A DNA stretch of 9,982 bases from positions 1 to 9,982 of the forward strand of contig CALLKH010000460.1 of assembly GCA_938008425.1 (NCBI GenBank), in the 5' to 3' direction. The DNA is from an uncultured Planctomycetaceae bacterium. GTDB lineage: Bacteria > Planctomycetota > Phycisphaerae > UBA1845 > UTPLA1. A model generated the notes under the pieces. The model saw only the letters and a program-made list of their open reading frames with translations. It was not told the origin of the DNA and did not search any database. Position numbers and translations under genes: made by a program. This document shows, in pieces, positions 1 through 5,724 of the stretch (the first letter of the stretch is position 1; every line of letters begins with the position of its first letter).

Positions 1-434
1 TGGAGCGCGAGCGGCTCAGCGAGCACCAGGGATTGATCGACCAGTTGTCGGATCAATCCGATCTGATCGTCGTTCTCAGCGATTTGAGTCGGTGCATGCC
101 CGAAAGCGTGATGCTGACGGAGATGTCGCTCAATGCCTCGTTCATCACGCAATACCTGACGACGCCCGGGGAGGTCAAATTAATCGCTCCCGGCGGGACG
201 CCGAAGGCCGAGGAGGTGATCCCGCTTCCGCCCTCACCGATTGAGACGCTGAAGATCACGGGTCTCGCCATCGCGCCGACAGACGTGTTCGAATTCGCCA
301 CGCAGGTGGAGAAGAGCGGCCTGTTCGATCACGTCTATGCGGAAGTCCTGGATTCCAAGGACTGGGGCGGACGTCGCCCGCACCGCTTCGAATTGACCTG
401 CGAACTGATTCCACACGAAGGGGTCGCCCGATGA
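1..434 (+). CDS. pilN: PilN-like T4P alignment protein, C-terminal part (5' truncated by window edge)
   Basis: The reading frame is open from base 3, so the gene starts upstream and the TTG at 33 is only an internal codon. About 143 residues are visible. The first 20 or so are charged and look like the end of the PilN coiled coil. They lead into a segment with 'LSRCMPESVMLTEMSL', which fits the family pattern of a leucine-rich helix, then 'P..V.L..L'. Next comes 'LKITGLAIAPTDVFEFATQV', then 'SGLFDHV' and a closing beta strand 'RFELTCEL', as in the ferredoxin-like fold of PilN. PilN is a bitopic inner-membrane protein that pairs with PilO and docks to cytoplasmic PilM through its N-terminus; that end and any pilM gene are outside the window. 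The TGA stop (432-434) overlaps the next start codon in ATGA, implying translational coupling to pilO. GspL C-terminal domain is the alternative family. Confidence 0.85.
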   Translation, partial: ERERLSEHQGLIDQLSDQSDLIVVLSDLSRCMPESVMLTEMSLNASFITQYLTTPGEVKLIAPGGTPKAEEVIPLPPSPIETLKITGLAIAPTDVFEFATQVEKSGLFDHVYAEVLDSKDWGGRRPHRFELTCELIPHEGVAR

Positions 435-1000
435 ATCTCACGAAGCTTAACGCCATTTTCGTGACGGCCATCGTCATCGCGGCGGGGGCGTTCTCGATCG
501 GTCTTGTGTTTCCGGGGCTCAAGGAACTCGAGCAGGAAAGAAACAGGATCAGCGAGGAACTCAGTCAGGCGGCCGGCATTCAGCGGCAGGTCGGCGATAT
601 CTCTTCTCTCTATCAAGATTTGATGGATCTGCGGGAGCGCGAAAAGGCGCTTTGGTATGAAGTGCCGCCGGAGCCGCGCCTTGGACAATTGTTGAATCAG
701 CTCTCCAAGTGTGTCTTGGCGACGGGGGTCGAGAAGTATGACATTCAGCCGGATATGCCGCGTGACGTGGATCCAGCGCGGCTTCCGGATCAGCTCAGAC
801 TCGCGTCGAACCTGACGGTTCAGCCGGTTGTGCTCAAGTTTGAGGGAAAGTTCGGGCAGTTCCTGCAACTGCTCGAGGAGATCAAGAAACTGGAACGGCT
901 GGTCCGGGTGGACACGATGAAGATCCTGAACAACGAATCCAAGCCCGGAGTGCTGAGCATAGAACTGGTGCTGCACGCCTATCAGCGGCGGATGGCCTAG
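431..1000 (+). CDS. pilO: PilO-like T4P inner-membrane alignment protein
   Basis: This is a complete 189-residue protein, close to the usual PilO length of about 200. It has a 7-residue cytoplasmic N-terminus, one transmembrane helix at about residues 8-28, and a charged coiled coil at about 29-70 rich in E, R, K and Q. A periplasmic ferredoxin-like domain fills 80-189, with the family-typical 'VVLKFEGKFGQFLQLLEEI' at about 133-151, 'LERLVRVDTMKI' at 154-165 and a final strand 'LSIELVLHAY'. PilO forms heterodimers with PilN and links the cytoplasmic motor platform to PilP and the secretin. The ATG overlaps the pilN stop by 4 bp and is preceded by 'aagggg' (418-423) at 7-nt spacing, so the start is well supported. 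GspM of type II secretion is structurally similar, but the order next to PilN and a short-N1 secretin favours T4P. Confidence 0.88.
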   Translation: MNLTKLNAIFVTAIVIAAGAFSIGLVFPGLKELEQERNRISEELSQAAGIQRQVGDISSLYQDLMDLREREKALWYEVPPEPRLGQLLNQLSKCVLATGVEKYDIQPDMPRDVDPARLPDQLRLASNLTVQPVVLKFEGKFGQFLQLLEEIKKLERLVRVDTMKILNNESKPGVLSIELVLHAYQRRMA

Positions 1001-1002
1001 TC

Positions 1003-1006
1003 GGAG
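1003..1006 (+). promoter_or_regulatory. Ribosome binding site deciding the GTG start of the PilP-like gene
   Basis: GGAG lies 12 nt before the GTG at 1019, which is a long spacing. An ATG at 1008 is closer but is in another frame and meets a stop after ten codons. The site follows directly on the pilO stop codon. Re-initiation by ribosomes finishing pilO is therefore possible. Confidence 0.4.
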
Positions 1007-1018
1007 TATGCGGTTTAC

Positions 1019-1708
1019 GTGTCGATCTCATTTCAGACATTGAAGGCCCAGCTGGCCGCCGACAGGAAGAAGTCGGCGATTCTCGGCGGGTTGTTTCTCG
1101 TCCTCGTCGTTGCGGTGGGGCGGCTGTTCGTCGGCGGGTCAGACAACATCCCACCCGCGGTGGCGGTGGCGGTCGCGGTGGCGCCTCCCGCTACAACCTC
1201 GGCGGCGTCACCGGAGCCCGTGTTGACCCGCCCTGTTTCAGAGACACCGATCGAGCCCCCGCCCGCGCTTGAGCCGACCTCGAAATCGGACCCCGTACGA
1301 CCGAGGATGACCGCTTCAAGACGCGTTGATGTTGAAGGAATGCCGCGCGAGCCGATGCGCGATCTATTCAGCACGCCGGCCTGGGATCAATTCCCAAAGA
1401 CGGTGGGGCTCGAGGCGCTGATGGCGACAAAGGCAACTGAAAAGAAGGGCCCGAGTTTCCTTGAGGCGCTGCAGAAGCAGATCAGCAGCTATCGTGAGGC
1501 CCAGCGCGTGGAATCTGCCAAGTTCGATGCCGAACTGGTCGGTCTCGAACTGCAGTCGACCATGACGGGCGAGATTCGCTCAGCCTACATCTCGGGACGA
1601 CTCGTCCACGAGGGCGATCACATCGACGGCTTCGTCGTGGTGAAGATCAAGGATGGATCCGTCTGCCTCGGTAAGAACGGGGCCATCGGCAAGATCAAGA
1701 TGCGATAA
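1019..1708 (+). CDS. PilP/GspB/GspC-like periplasmic connector protein
   Basis: This 229-residue protein begins with GTG. An in-frame TAG (the pilO stop) lies just upstream and no earlier ATG, GTG or TTG is in frame. It has a basic cytoplasmic start, a transmembrane helix at about 19-38, and an Ala/Val/Pro-rich linker (about 42-95) that should cross the periplasm. A short 'MRDLF' at about 113-117 resembles the R-D-x-F motif common before the globular domain in GspB/GspC-like proteins. A small beta domain at about 168-229 has the pattern 'AYISGRLVHEGDHIDGFVV', 'VCLG' and a final 'IGKIKM', as in PilP/GspC HR domains. PilP is a lipoprotein in Pseudomonas, whereas this one has a membrane helix and no lipobox, so it is closer to GspB/GspC in topology. 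By position it should tie PilN/PilO to the secretin N0 domain. The exact subfamily is uncertain, so no symbol is assigned. Confidence 0.75.
   Translation: MSISFQTLKAQLAADRKKSAILGGLFLVLVVAVGRLFVGGSDNIPPAVAVAVAVAPPATTSAASPEPVLTRPVSETPIEPPPALEPTSKSDPVRPRMTASRRVDVEGMPREPMRDLFSTPAWDQFPKTVGLEALMATKATEKKGPSFLEALQKQISSYREAQRVESAKFDAELVGLELQSTMTGEIRSAYISGRLVHEGDHIDGFVVVKIKDGSVCLGKNGAIGKIKMR
1157..1183 (+). repeat. In-frame GCGGTG hexamer microsatellite in the PilP-like gene
   Basis: Four tandem copies of GCGGTG (the third ends in C instead of G) plus a terminal GCG encode Ala-Val repeated four times and a final Ala, residues 47-55. The unit is six bases, so slippage would change the linker length by two residues without a frameshift. 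It sits between the membrane helix and the proline-rich linker. Confidence 0.85.
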
Positions 1709-1716
1709 TTGAAGTC

Positions 1717-1736
1717 GCCCCCGACTGCCCCCGACG
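1717..1736 (+). repeat. Short tandem repeat, 2 x 10 bp
   Basis: GCCCCCGACT is followed directly by GCCCCCGACG, identical at 9 of 10 positions. It begins 9 bases after the stop of the PilP-like gene. No function can be assigned. Confidence 0.6.
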
Positions 1737-1753
1737 TCCACAGCCACTTCTCA

Positions 1754-1784
1754 CCGGCGCTTTCGACTGATTCGGCGACGCCGG
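1754..1784 (+). other. Weak stem-loop, possible transcript-end structure
   Basis: CCGGCG (1754-1759) can pair with CGCCGG (1779-1784). A smaller hairpin CGGC-GAC-GCCG (1773-1783) competes with it. No run of T follows, so this is not a convincing intrinsic terminator. It lies 46 bases after the PilP-like stop codon, where an end structure could be expected. Confidence 0.2.
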
Positions 1785-1997
1785 AATTCGATCCGATCAT
1801 CATTCCAAGATCACCGATTCGCTGACGACCGAATTCTCTCGTTCGTCGGCGCGTCGGGCAGCTCAGAACGTGTCTTCCCGGCCCAGCTCAAGGGACAATT
1901 CCTGATCCGATAACACGCGGGTTCTCGATCGTCCGCTAATGGCTGTGCATCGATGGTCGGGCGGTCCCGCAGATTGCCGGGGGCGGTCGCCTGATCC

Positions 1998-2007
1998 TGT
2001 TCGAACA
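1998..2007 (+). promoter_or_regulatory. Perfect 10-bp palindrome TGTTCGAACA upstream of the secretin
   Basis: TGTTCGAACA reads the same on both strands and lies 53 bp before the secretin start in an otherwise gene-free gap. A dimeric regulator could bind such a site. A palindrome of this length can also occur by chance, so the operator role is speculative. Confidence 0.2.
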
Positions 2008-2050
2008 CAACTCGGACGCAAATCGAGCCGATTGGGACGGGAGACCGATT

Positions 2051-2054
2051 GGAG
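2051..2054 (+). promoter_or_regulatory. Ribosome binding site of the secretin
   Basis: GGAG stands 5 nt before the ATG at 2060. It supports that start over the internal ATG at 2129, which has no purine-rich sequence before it. The frame stays open upstream only to a TAA at 1937, with no ATG, GTG or TTG in between. Confidence 0.6.
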
Positions 2055-2059
2055 CGCGT

Positions 2060-4096
2060 ATGTTTCAGGGATGGAAACTTATCACGGATGATCAAACGTC
2101 GGGTGGGTTGCGTCCGGGATTTCCGCGGATGGCCGGTGTTGCGATTGCCCTGGCCGTCACGGCATGGGGCGGCGGCGCCATCGCACTCGGGCAAACTGCA
2201 AACGCCGATGCGGGTCAACCCGTCCAGGCCGAGATCAATGTCGAAGATGCCGCCGATCAGTCCTCCACGGACGACCCCGGTCGGCCTGAAAACGCCAACT
2301 TGGTGGCACTGAATCAGCCCGGAGGCAAGGGCGATCTCTCCGCCGGCGCCGATCGTGCGAAATCATCCGACGACACCAAGGATGCCGAGGAGCAGTATGT
2401 CTCCGTCGGCGTGGATCAGCGCGTCACGATGCACGTCGCCGATCTGCCGCTGTCGGATGCGGTTCGAATGCTCAGCGAGCCGACCAAGAAGAACATCATT
2501 CTGGCGAAGGGCGTCACCGGGACCGTCTCTGCGACGCTCTACGACGTGACCTTCGACGCGGCGCTTGATGCGATGCTGTTGTCCAATGGCCTGGGCTACC
2601 GGACCGAGGGCAGCTTCATCTTTGTATATCCGCTTGAGCAACTCGCCAAGTTCATCGAGGCCGAACGACAGCTGGAGACGCGCGTCTTCAAGCTATCCTA
2701 CGTGAGGGCGTCAAACGTTCGCGATCTCATCGACCCCATGAAGAGTCCGAACGGGAAGATCTCGACAACCCCCGATGCCAACGTCGGCCTCGGCGGCGAC
2801 AAGGGACCAGCGGACACCCATGGCGACTCGCTCTCCGGCGCGGACATGATCATTGTCACCGATTACGCGGACCGCCTCGATGCGATGGCCGAGGTCATCA
2901 AGCTCATCGACGTGCGGCCGGAGCAGGTGCTGATCGAGGCCACCGTGCTTCGCGCCACGCTCAACGAGGACAACGCGCTCGGTGTGGACTTCACGACGGT
3001 CGGCGGAATCGACTTCACCGAACTGTCCAGCACGAGCCCGGCGGCGCAGGACATCACGACCGGCGCGACGCCCGCCGCGAAACTGCAGGAAACGACGCTC
3101 ACCGCCCGCACCGATTTCAACGGAAACGTCCCCTCCGGCGGGTTTACATTCGGCATTATCAAGGATCAGATCGGCGCGTTTGTTCGAGCGCTCGAAACAG
3201 TTACCGATACCGACATCATCGCAAACCCGAAGGTGCTCGCCCTGAACAAGCAGTGGGGACAGGTCATCGTCGGTCGACGCGACGGTTACCTGACCACAAC
3301 GATCACCGAGACGACGGCGGTCCAGACGGTCGAGTTTCTCGAAACGGGCACCATCCTGGCGTTTCGCCCGTACATCGGAAACGACGGGTACGTCCGAATG
3401 GAAATCCGGCCGAAGGATTCCACCGGTGGATTGACGGCCGCCAACCTGCCGTTCGAGCAAACCACCGAAGTCACGACGAACATCATGGTTCGCGACGGTC
3501 ACACGATTCTGATCGGCGGGCTGTTTCGCGAGGTGGGAACGTCCATTCGTTCCCAGGTGCCGGGACTGGGTAATCTGCCGGGGCTCGGGGCCCTCTTTCG
3601 ATCGACGGCGGACACCACCGTTCGCGAGGAGGTCATCATCCTCCTCACGGTTCGCATCGTGAAGCCCGAGATCGACTCAAAGGCCTCTGAAGAGTTGAGC
3701 GAGGACATTGAGCGTTTTCGGGTCGGCATGAGAAAGGGAGCCCAGTGGTTCGGCCGCGAGCGGCTGGCCCAGGCCCACTTCACATGGGCCCTGGAGCATC
3801 TCTCCCGTGGCGACACCGACAAGGCACTGTGGGACGCCGAGATGGCCTACACCACTTTTCCAAAGCACGTTGAGGCGATCAAGCTCGCGGAGAAGCTGAA
3901 AAATCAGCGGATCTGGGAGTGCGAAGCGTCGTCCATTCGATACTTCGTCAGAGATCGAATTCTGGCCGAGCGTGGCGAAGAGACGCCGCCGTTTGGCCGT
4001 CCCGGACCGCCCTACAGGCTGCCCGAATTCGATGACATGGAAACCGATGAGGCGGACGATCCTTCCCATGAAGAATCGGAAGGAGAAACGGAATGA
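2060..4096 (+). CDS. pilQ: PilQ-like outer-membrane secretin with C-terminal extension
   Basis: This 678-residue protein would form the outer-membrane ring through which the pilus exits. An extended polar N-terminus precedes a hydrophobic stretch at about 25-44 (signal peptide, cleavage probably near 48-51). A low-complexity acidic linker runs to about 112. An N0/STN domain covers 115-191 ('VTMHVADLPLSDAVRML'), a single N1 domain 206-290 with a Gly-rich loop at about 234-262, and the secretin barrel 365-535. The barrel has 'NPKVLALN' at 389, 'VGRRDGY' at 404, 'GHTILIGGLFRE' at 480 and the signature 'VPGLGNLPGLGALF' at 500-513. Only one N1-type repeat fits PilQ rather than GspD, which has several. 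Residues 536-678 extend past the usual end: a helical stretch at about 562-615 resembles a TPR hairpin, and a Pro-rich then strongly acidic tail follows. The stop overlaps the next start in ATGA. Confidence 0.92.
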   Translation: MFQGWKLITDDQTSGGLRPGFPRMAGVAIALAVTAWGGGAIALGQTANADAGQPVQAEINVEDAADQSSTDDPGRPENANLVALNQPGGKGDLSAGADRAKSSDDTKDAEEQYVSVGVDQRVTMHVADLPLSDAVRMLSEPTKKNIILAKGVTGTVSATLYDVTFDAALDAMLLSNGLGYRTEGSFIFVYPLEQLAKFIEAERQLETRVFKLSYVRASNVRDLIDPMKSPNGKISTTPDANVGLGGDKGPADTHGDSLSGADMIIVTDYADRLDAMAEVIKLIDVRPEQVLIEATVLRATLNEDNALGVDFTTVGGIDFTELSSTSPAAQDITTGATPAAKLQETTLTARTDFNGNVPSGGFTFGIIKDQIGAFVRALETVTDTDIIANPKVLALNKQWGQVIVGRRDGYLTTTITETTAVQTVEFLETGTILAFRPYIGNDGYVRMEIRPKDSTGGLTAANLPFEQTTEVTTNIMVRDGHTILIGGLFREVGTSIRSQVPGLGNLPGLGALFRSTADTTVREEVIILLTVRIVKPEIDSKASEELSEDIERFRVGMRKGAQWFGRERLAQAHFTWALEHLSRGDTDKALWDAEMAYTTFPKHVEAIKLAEKLKNQRIWECEASSIRYFVRDRILAERGEETPPFGRPGPPYRLPEFDDMETDEADDPSHEESEGETE

Positions 4097-5724
4097 CGCG
4101 GATGAGCCAGACTATTCGGATCAGTCGCGCCGGCGCTCAAGGCGTCATCGGCAGTTCGATGATGTGCCTGCTCGTGGCAAGCGGATGCATGAACCCGCCC
4201 GAGGGCTCGCTTCTCGCCAGGCACATGGAGAAAGATCCGCGCGGCCGCGCGCAGGAGCGCTGGGACGGCGTTCGCGGAAATGTGACACTTCAACTCGCGC
4301 AGCAGCATTTTAAGGCGGGACGGCTCAAGGACGCCGAGGAGGCGCTTCGAAAAGTGCTCTCGTCGGCGCCGGAGTCGGCGGACATCTACAAGTTCGCGGC
4401 CCAACTCTATCTGGAGATGGGTCGTCTCTCGTCCGCGCAGGAAATGGTTGAGCGGGCTGCACGGCTACCGGGCTACGACGCCGAGACGGAATACCTCGCG
4501 GGCATGGTCGCGGAGCGCTATGGACGACTTGATGCCGCGCTGTCGCACTTCAAGACCGCCCAGGAGATGAACCGCAGCGTGCCGGAGTATGTCCTGGCGA
4601 CGGCCGAGCTTTACGTGGCCGGCGGCAAACCCGGCAAGGCGCTGAGCCTGCTGAAACGGCGCATTCGCGACTTCGATGGCTGCGGGGCGCTTTCGCTTCT
4701 GGCCGCGAAGATCTGTCGCATGATCGATCGCCGTGAGGATGCGGTGAATTTCTGCCGCGAGGCGCTTCATGAACATGGTGACGACCCGAGGGCGATGTGT
4801 GAAATCGGTGAGATCCTGGTCTGGACCGGCCGGTTTGGCGAGGCGGCGAGCATCTTGCGACCGATTGTCGAACGACCGGTGAAGTCATCCGGGCGGGGCT
4901 CGGGCGGCCAGTCGGTGTCCAAGAGCACCAGGATCGCGCTGGCAGAGGCCTATATCGGCCTTGACGAGCACGACAAGGCTCGGGCGCTTCTGAGCGGCAT
5001 GATGTCGAACGATGGGAGCGACCCGGCGATATGGAGCCTCTTCATTCGATCCGCACTCATCAGTGGCGATGTAAAGACGGCGCAATCCGCGATCGAGCAA
5101 TTCCATCGCCGCAACACGCCGACGGCCGACATGCTTCTCCTTGAGGCCTACATCGCATACGCCGGCGGGCGGTACCAGCACGCCGCGGAAGCGTGTGACC
5201 GCGCATTGGCACTCGCTCCCGATCTGGAAACGGCCAGGCTGCTTCGCGATCAGATCGGCGGTCGAGCCGGAGTGGATCGGTCGGACGTCGGTCCCGAGAC
5301 GAACGAGGCCGTTGCCATTCAGCAGGCGGATGTGACAGACGACACAACGACGGTCCGGTTTGCAGCCGAACCGCGTGCGGAGCCCGCCACGGGGAACGAT
5401 GTCAGGACCCAGCGGCCGGTCGATTCACAAGACGATCGAGGCGTTTCCTCAATTGTCACTGCAAATCGACCCAGATCGGTCACCTCGGAAGAGTCCTACG
5501 TCATGCCGCTTCCCATTGAGCTGATCATTGACGGCTTCACGGCAAACCGGCCGGGATCGATTTACCGTAAAGATTCGATTTTTCCGGCCTTACGAAGAGC
5601 CGAGGGCCTCTCGAACCCATCGTCGGACACAACGAAAACGCCGATCTTCGGGATACCCGAAAGTCGAGTTGAGTATGACGATGCAATCGTTCTTGGAGCG
5701 GGAGAGGAGGCGTTGGTGCCATGA
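4093..5724 (+). CDS. TPR-repeat lipoprotein, candidate secretin pilotin/assembly factor
   Basis: The protein has 543 residues. A basic N-terminus, a hydrophobic stretch (about 19-31) and 'VASGC' give a plausible lipobox with Cys32 as the lipidated residue; Ala at -3 is a weaker match than Leu. From about 64 to 385 there are roughly eight helix-pair repeats of TPR type. The clearest are 'AQQHFKAGRLKDAEEALRKV' (69-88), 'AQLYLEMGRLSSAQEMVERA' (103-122) and 'AYIAYAGGRYQHAAEACDRA' (352-371). Residues 390-543 are polar and probably disordered apart from a short hydrophobic patch near 470-482. TPR lipoproteins such as PilF/PilW and Tgl assemble PilQ secretins, and this gene overlaps the secretin stop by 4 bp, so a pilotin role is a reasonable inference. 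It is about twice the length of those proteins. The ATG has AGGAGA at 4081-4086. The stop overlaps the kinase start in ATGA. Confidence 0.82.
   Translation: MTRMSQTIRISRAGAQGVIGSSMMCLLVASGCMNPPEGSLLARHMEKDPRGRAQERWDGVRGNVTLQLAQQHFKAGRLKDAEEALRKVLSSAPESADIYKFAAQLYLEMGRLSSAQEMVERAARLPGYDAETEYLAGMVAERYGRLDAALSHFKTAQEMNRSVPEYVLATAELYVAGGKPGKALSLLKRRIRDFDGCGALSLLAAKICRMIDRREDAVNFCREALHEHGDDPRAMCEIGEILVWTGRFGEAASILRPIVERPVKSSGRGSGGQSVSKSTRIALAEAYIGLDEHDKARALLSGMMSNDGSDPAIWSLFIRSALISGDVKTAQSAIEQFHRRNTPTADMLLLEAYIAYAGGRYQHAAEACDRALALAPDLETARLLRDQIGGRAGVDRSDVGPETNEAVAIQQADVTDDTTTVRFAAEPRAEPATGNDVRTQRPVDSQDDRGVSSIVTANRPRSVTSEESYVMPLPIELIIDGFTANRPGSIYRKDSIFPALRRAEGLSNPSSDTTKTPIFGIPESRVEYDDAIVLGAGEEALVP

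Larger units (their letters stand above)
1709..2059 (+). other. 351-bp intergenic gap between the PilP-like gene and the secretin
   Basis: I see no credible gene here. The reverse-strand frame covering 1811-2218 has an Arg/Pro-rich, domain-free translation and runs into the secretin gene. Visible elements are a 10-bp tandem repeat at 1717-1736, a CCGGCG/CGCCGG inverted repeat at 1754-1784, two GGGCGGTC copies at 1959-1966 and 1981-1988, a 10-bp palindrome at 1998-2007, and two CCGATTGG copies at 2028-2035 and 2045-2052. I could not find a convincing sigma-70 or sigma-54 promoter pair. All other gene junctions in the window are overlaps or short gaps, so a new transcription start for the secretin-to-STAS unit is likely to lie here. 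That is inference from spacing. Confidence 0.55.

Noticed and set aside
335..976. Reverse-strand open frame of 213 codons over pilN and pilO
   Set aside because: It covers two clear family members joined by an ATGA overlap on the other strand. Its translation has no membrane helix or motif of its own.
1709..1825. In-frame continuation after the TAA of the PilP-like gene (38 codons to the next TGA)
   Set aside because: The protein already ends at the natural end of its C-terminal domain. The extra stretch is Pro/Ser-rich with no fold, so read-through or a broken extension is not supported.
1811..2218. Reverse-strand open frame of 135 codons across the large gap
   Set aside because: The translation is Arg/Pro/Ser-rich with no hydrophobic core or recognisable motif, and it overlaps the secretin start by 159 bp. 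It is best explained as chance openness in GC-rich DNA.
2711..3502. Reverse-strand open frame of 263 codons inside the secretin gene
   Set aside because: It lies opposite conserved secretin coding sequence and its translation is Arg/Gly/Asp-rich without domain features.
2060..4096. GspD of a type II secretion system
   Set aside because: Only one N1-type domain lies between N0 and the barrel, and the upstream genes fit PilN, PilO and a PilP-like protein. A T4P secretin is the better call, although the PilP-like neighbour has GspB/GspC features.
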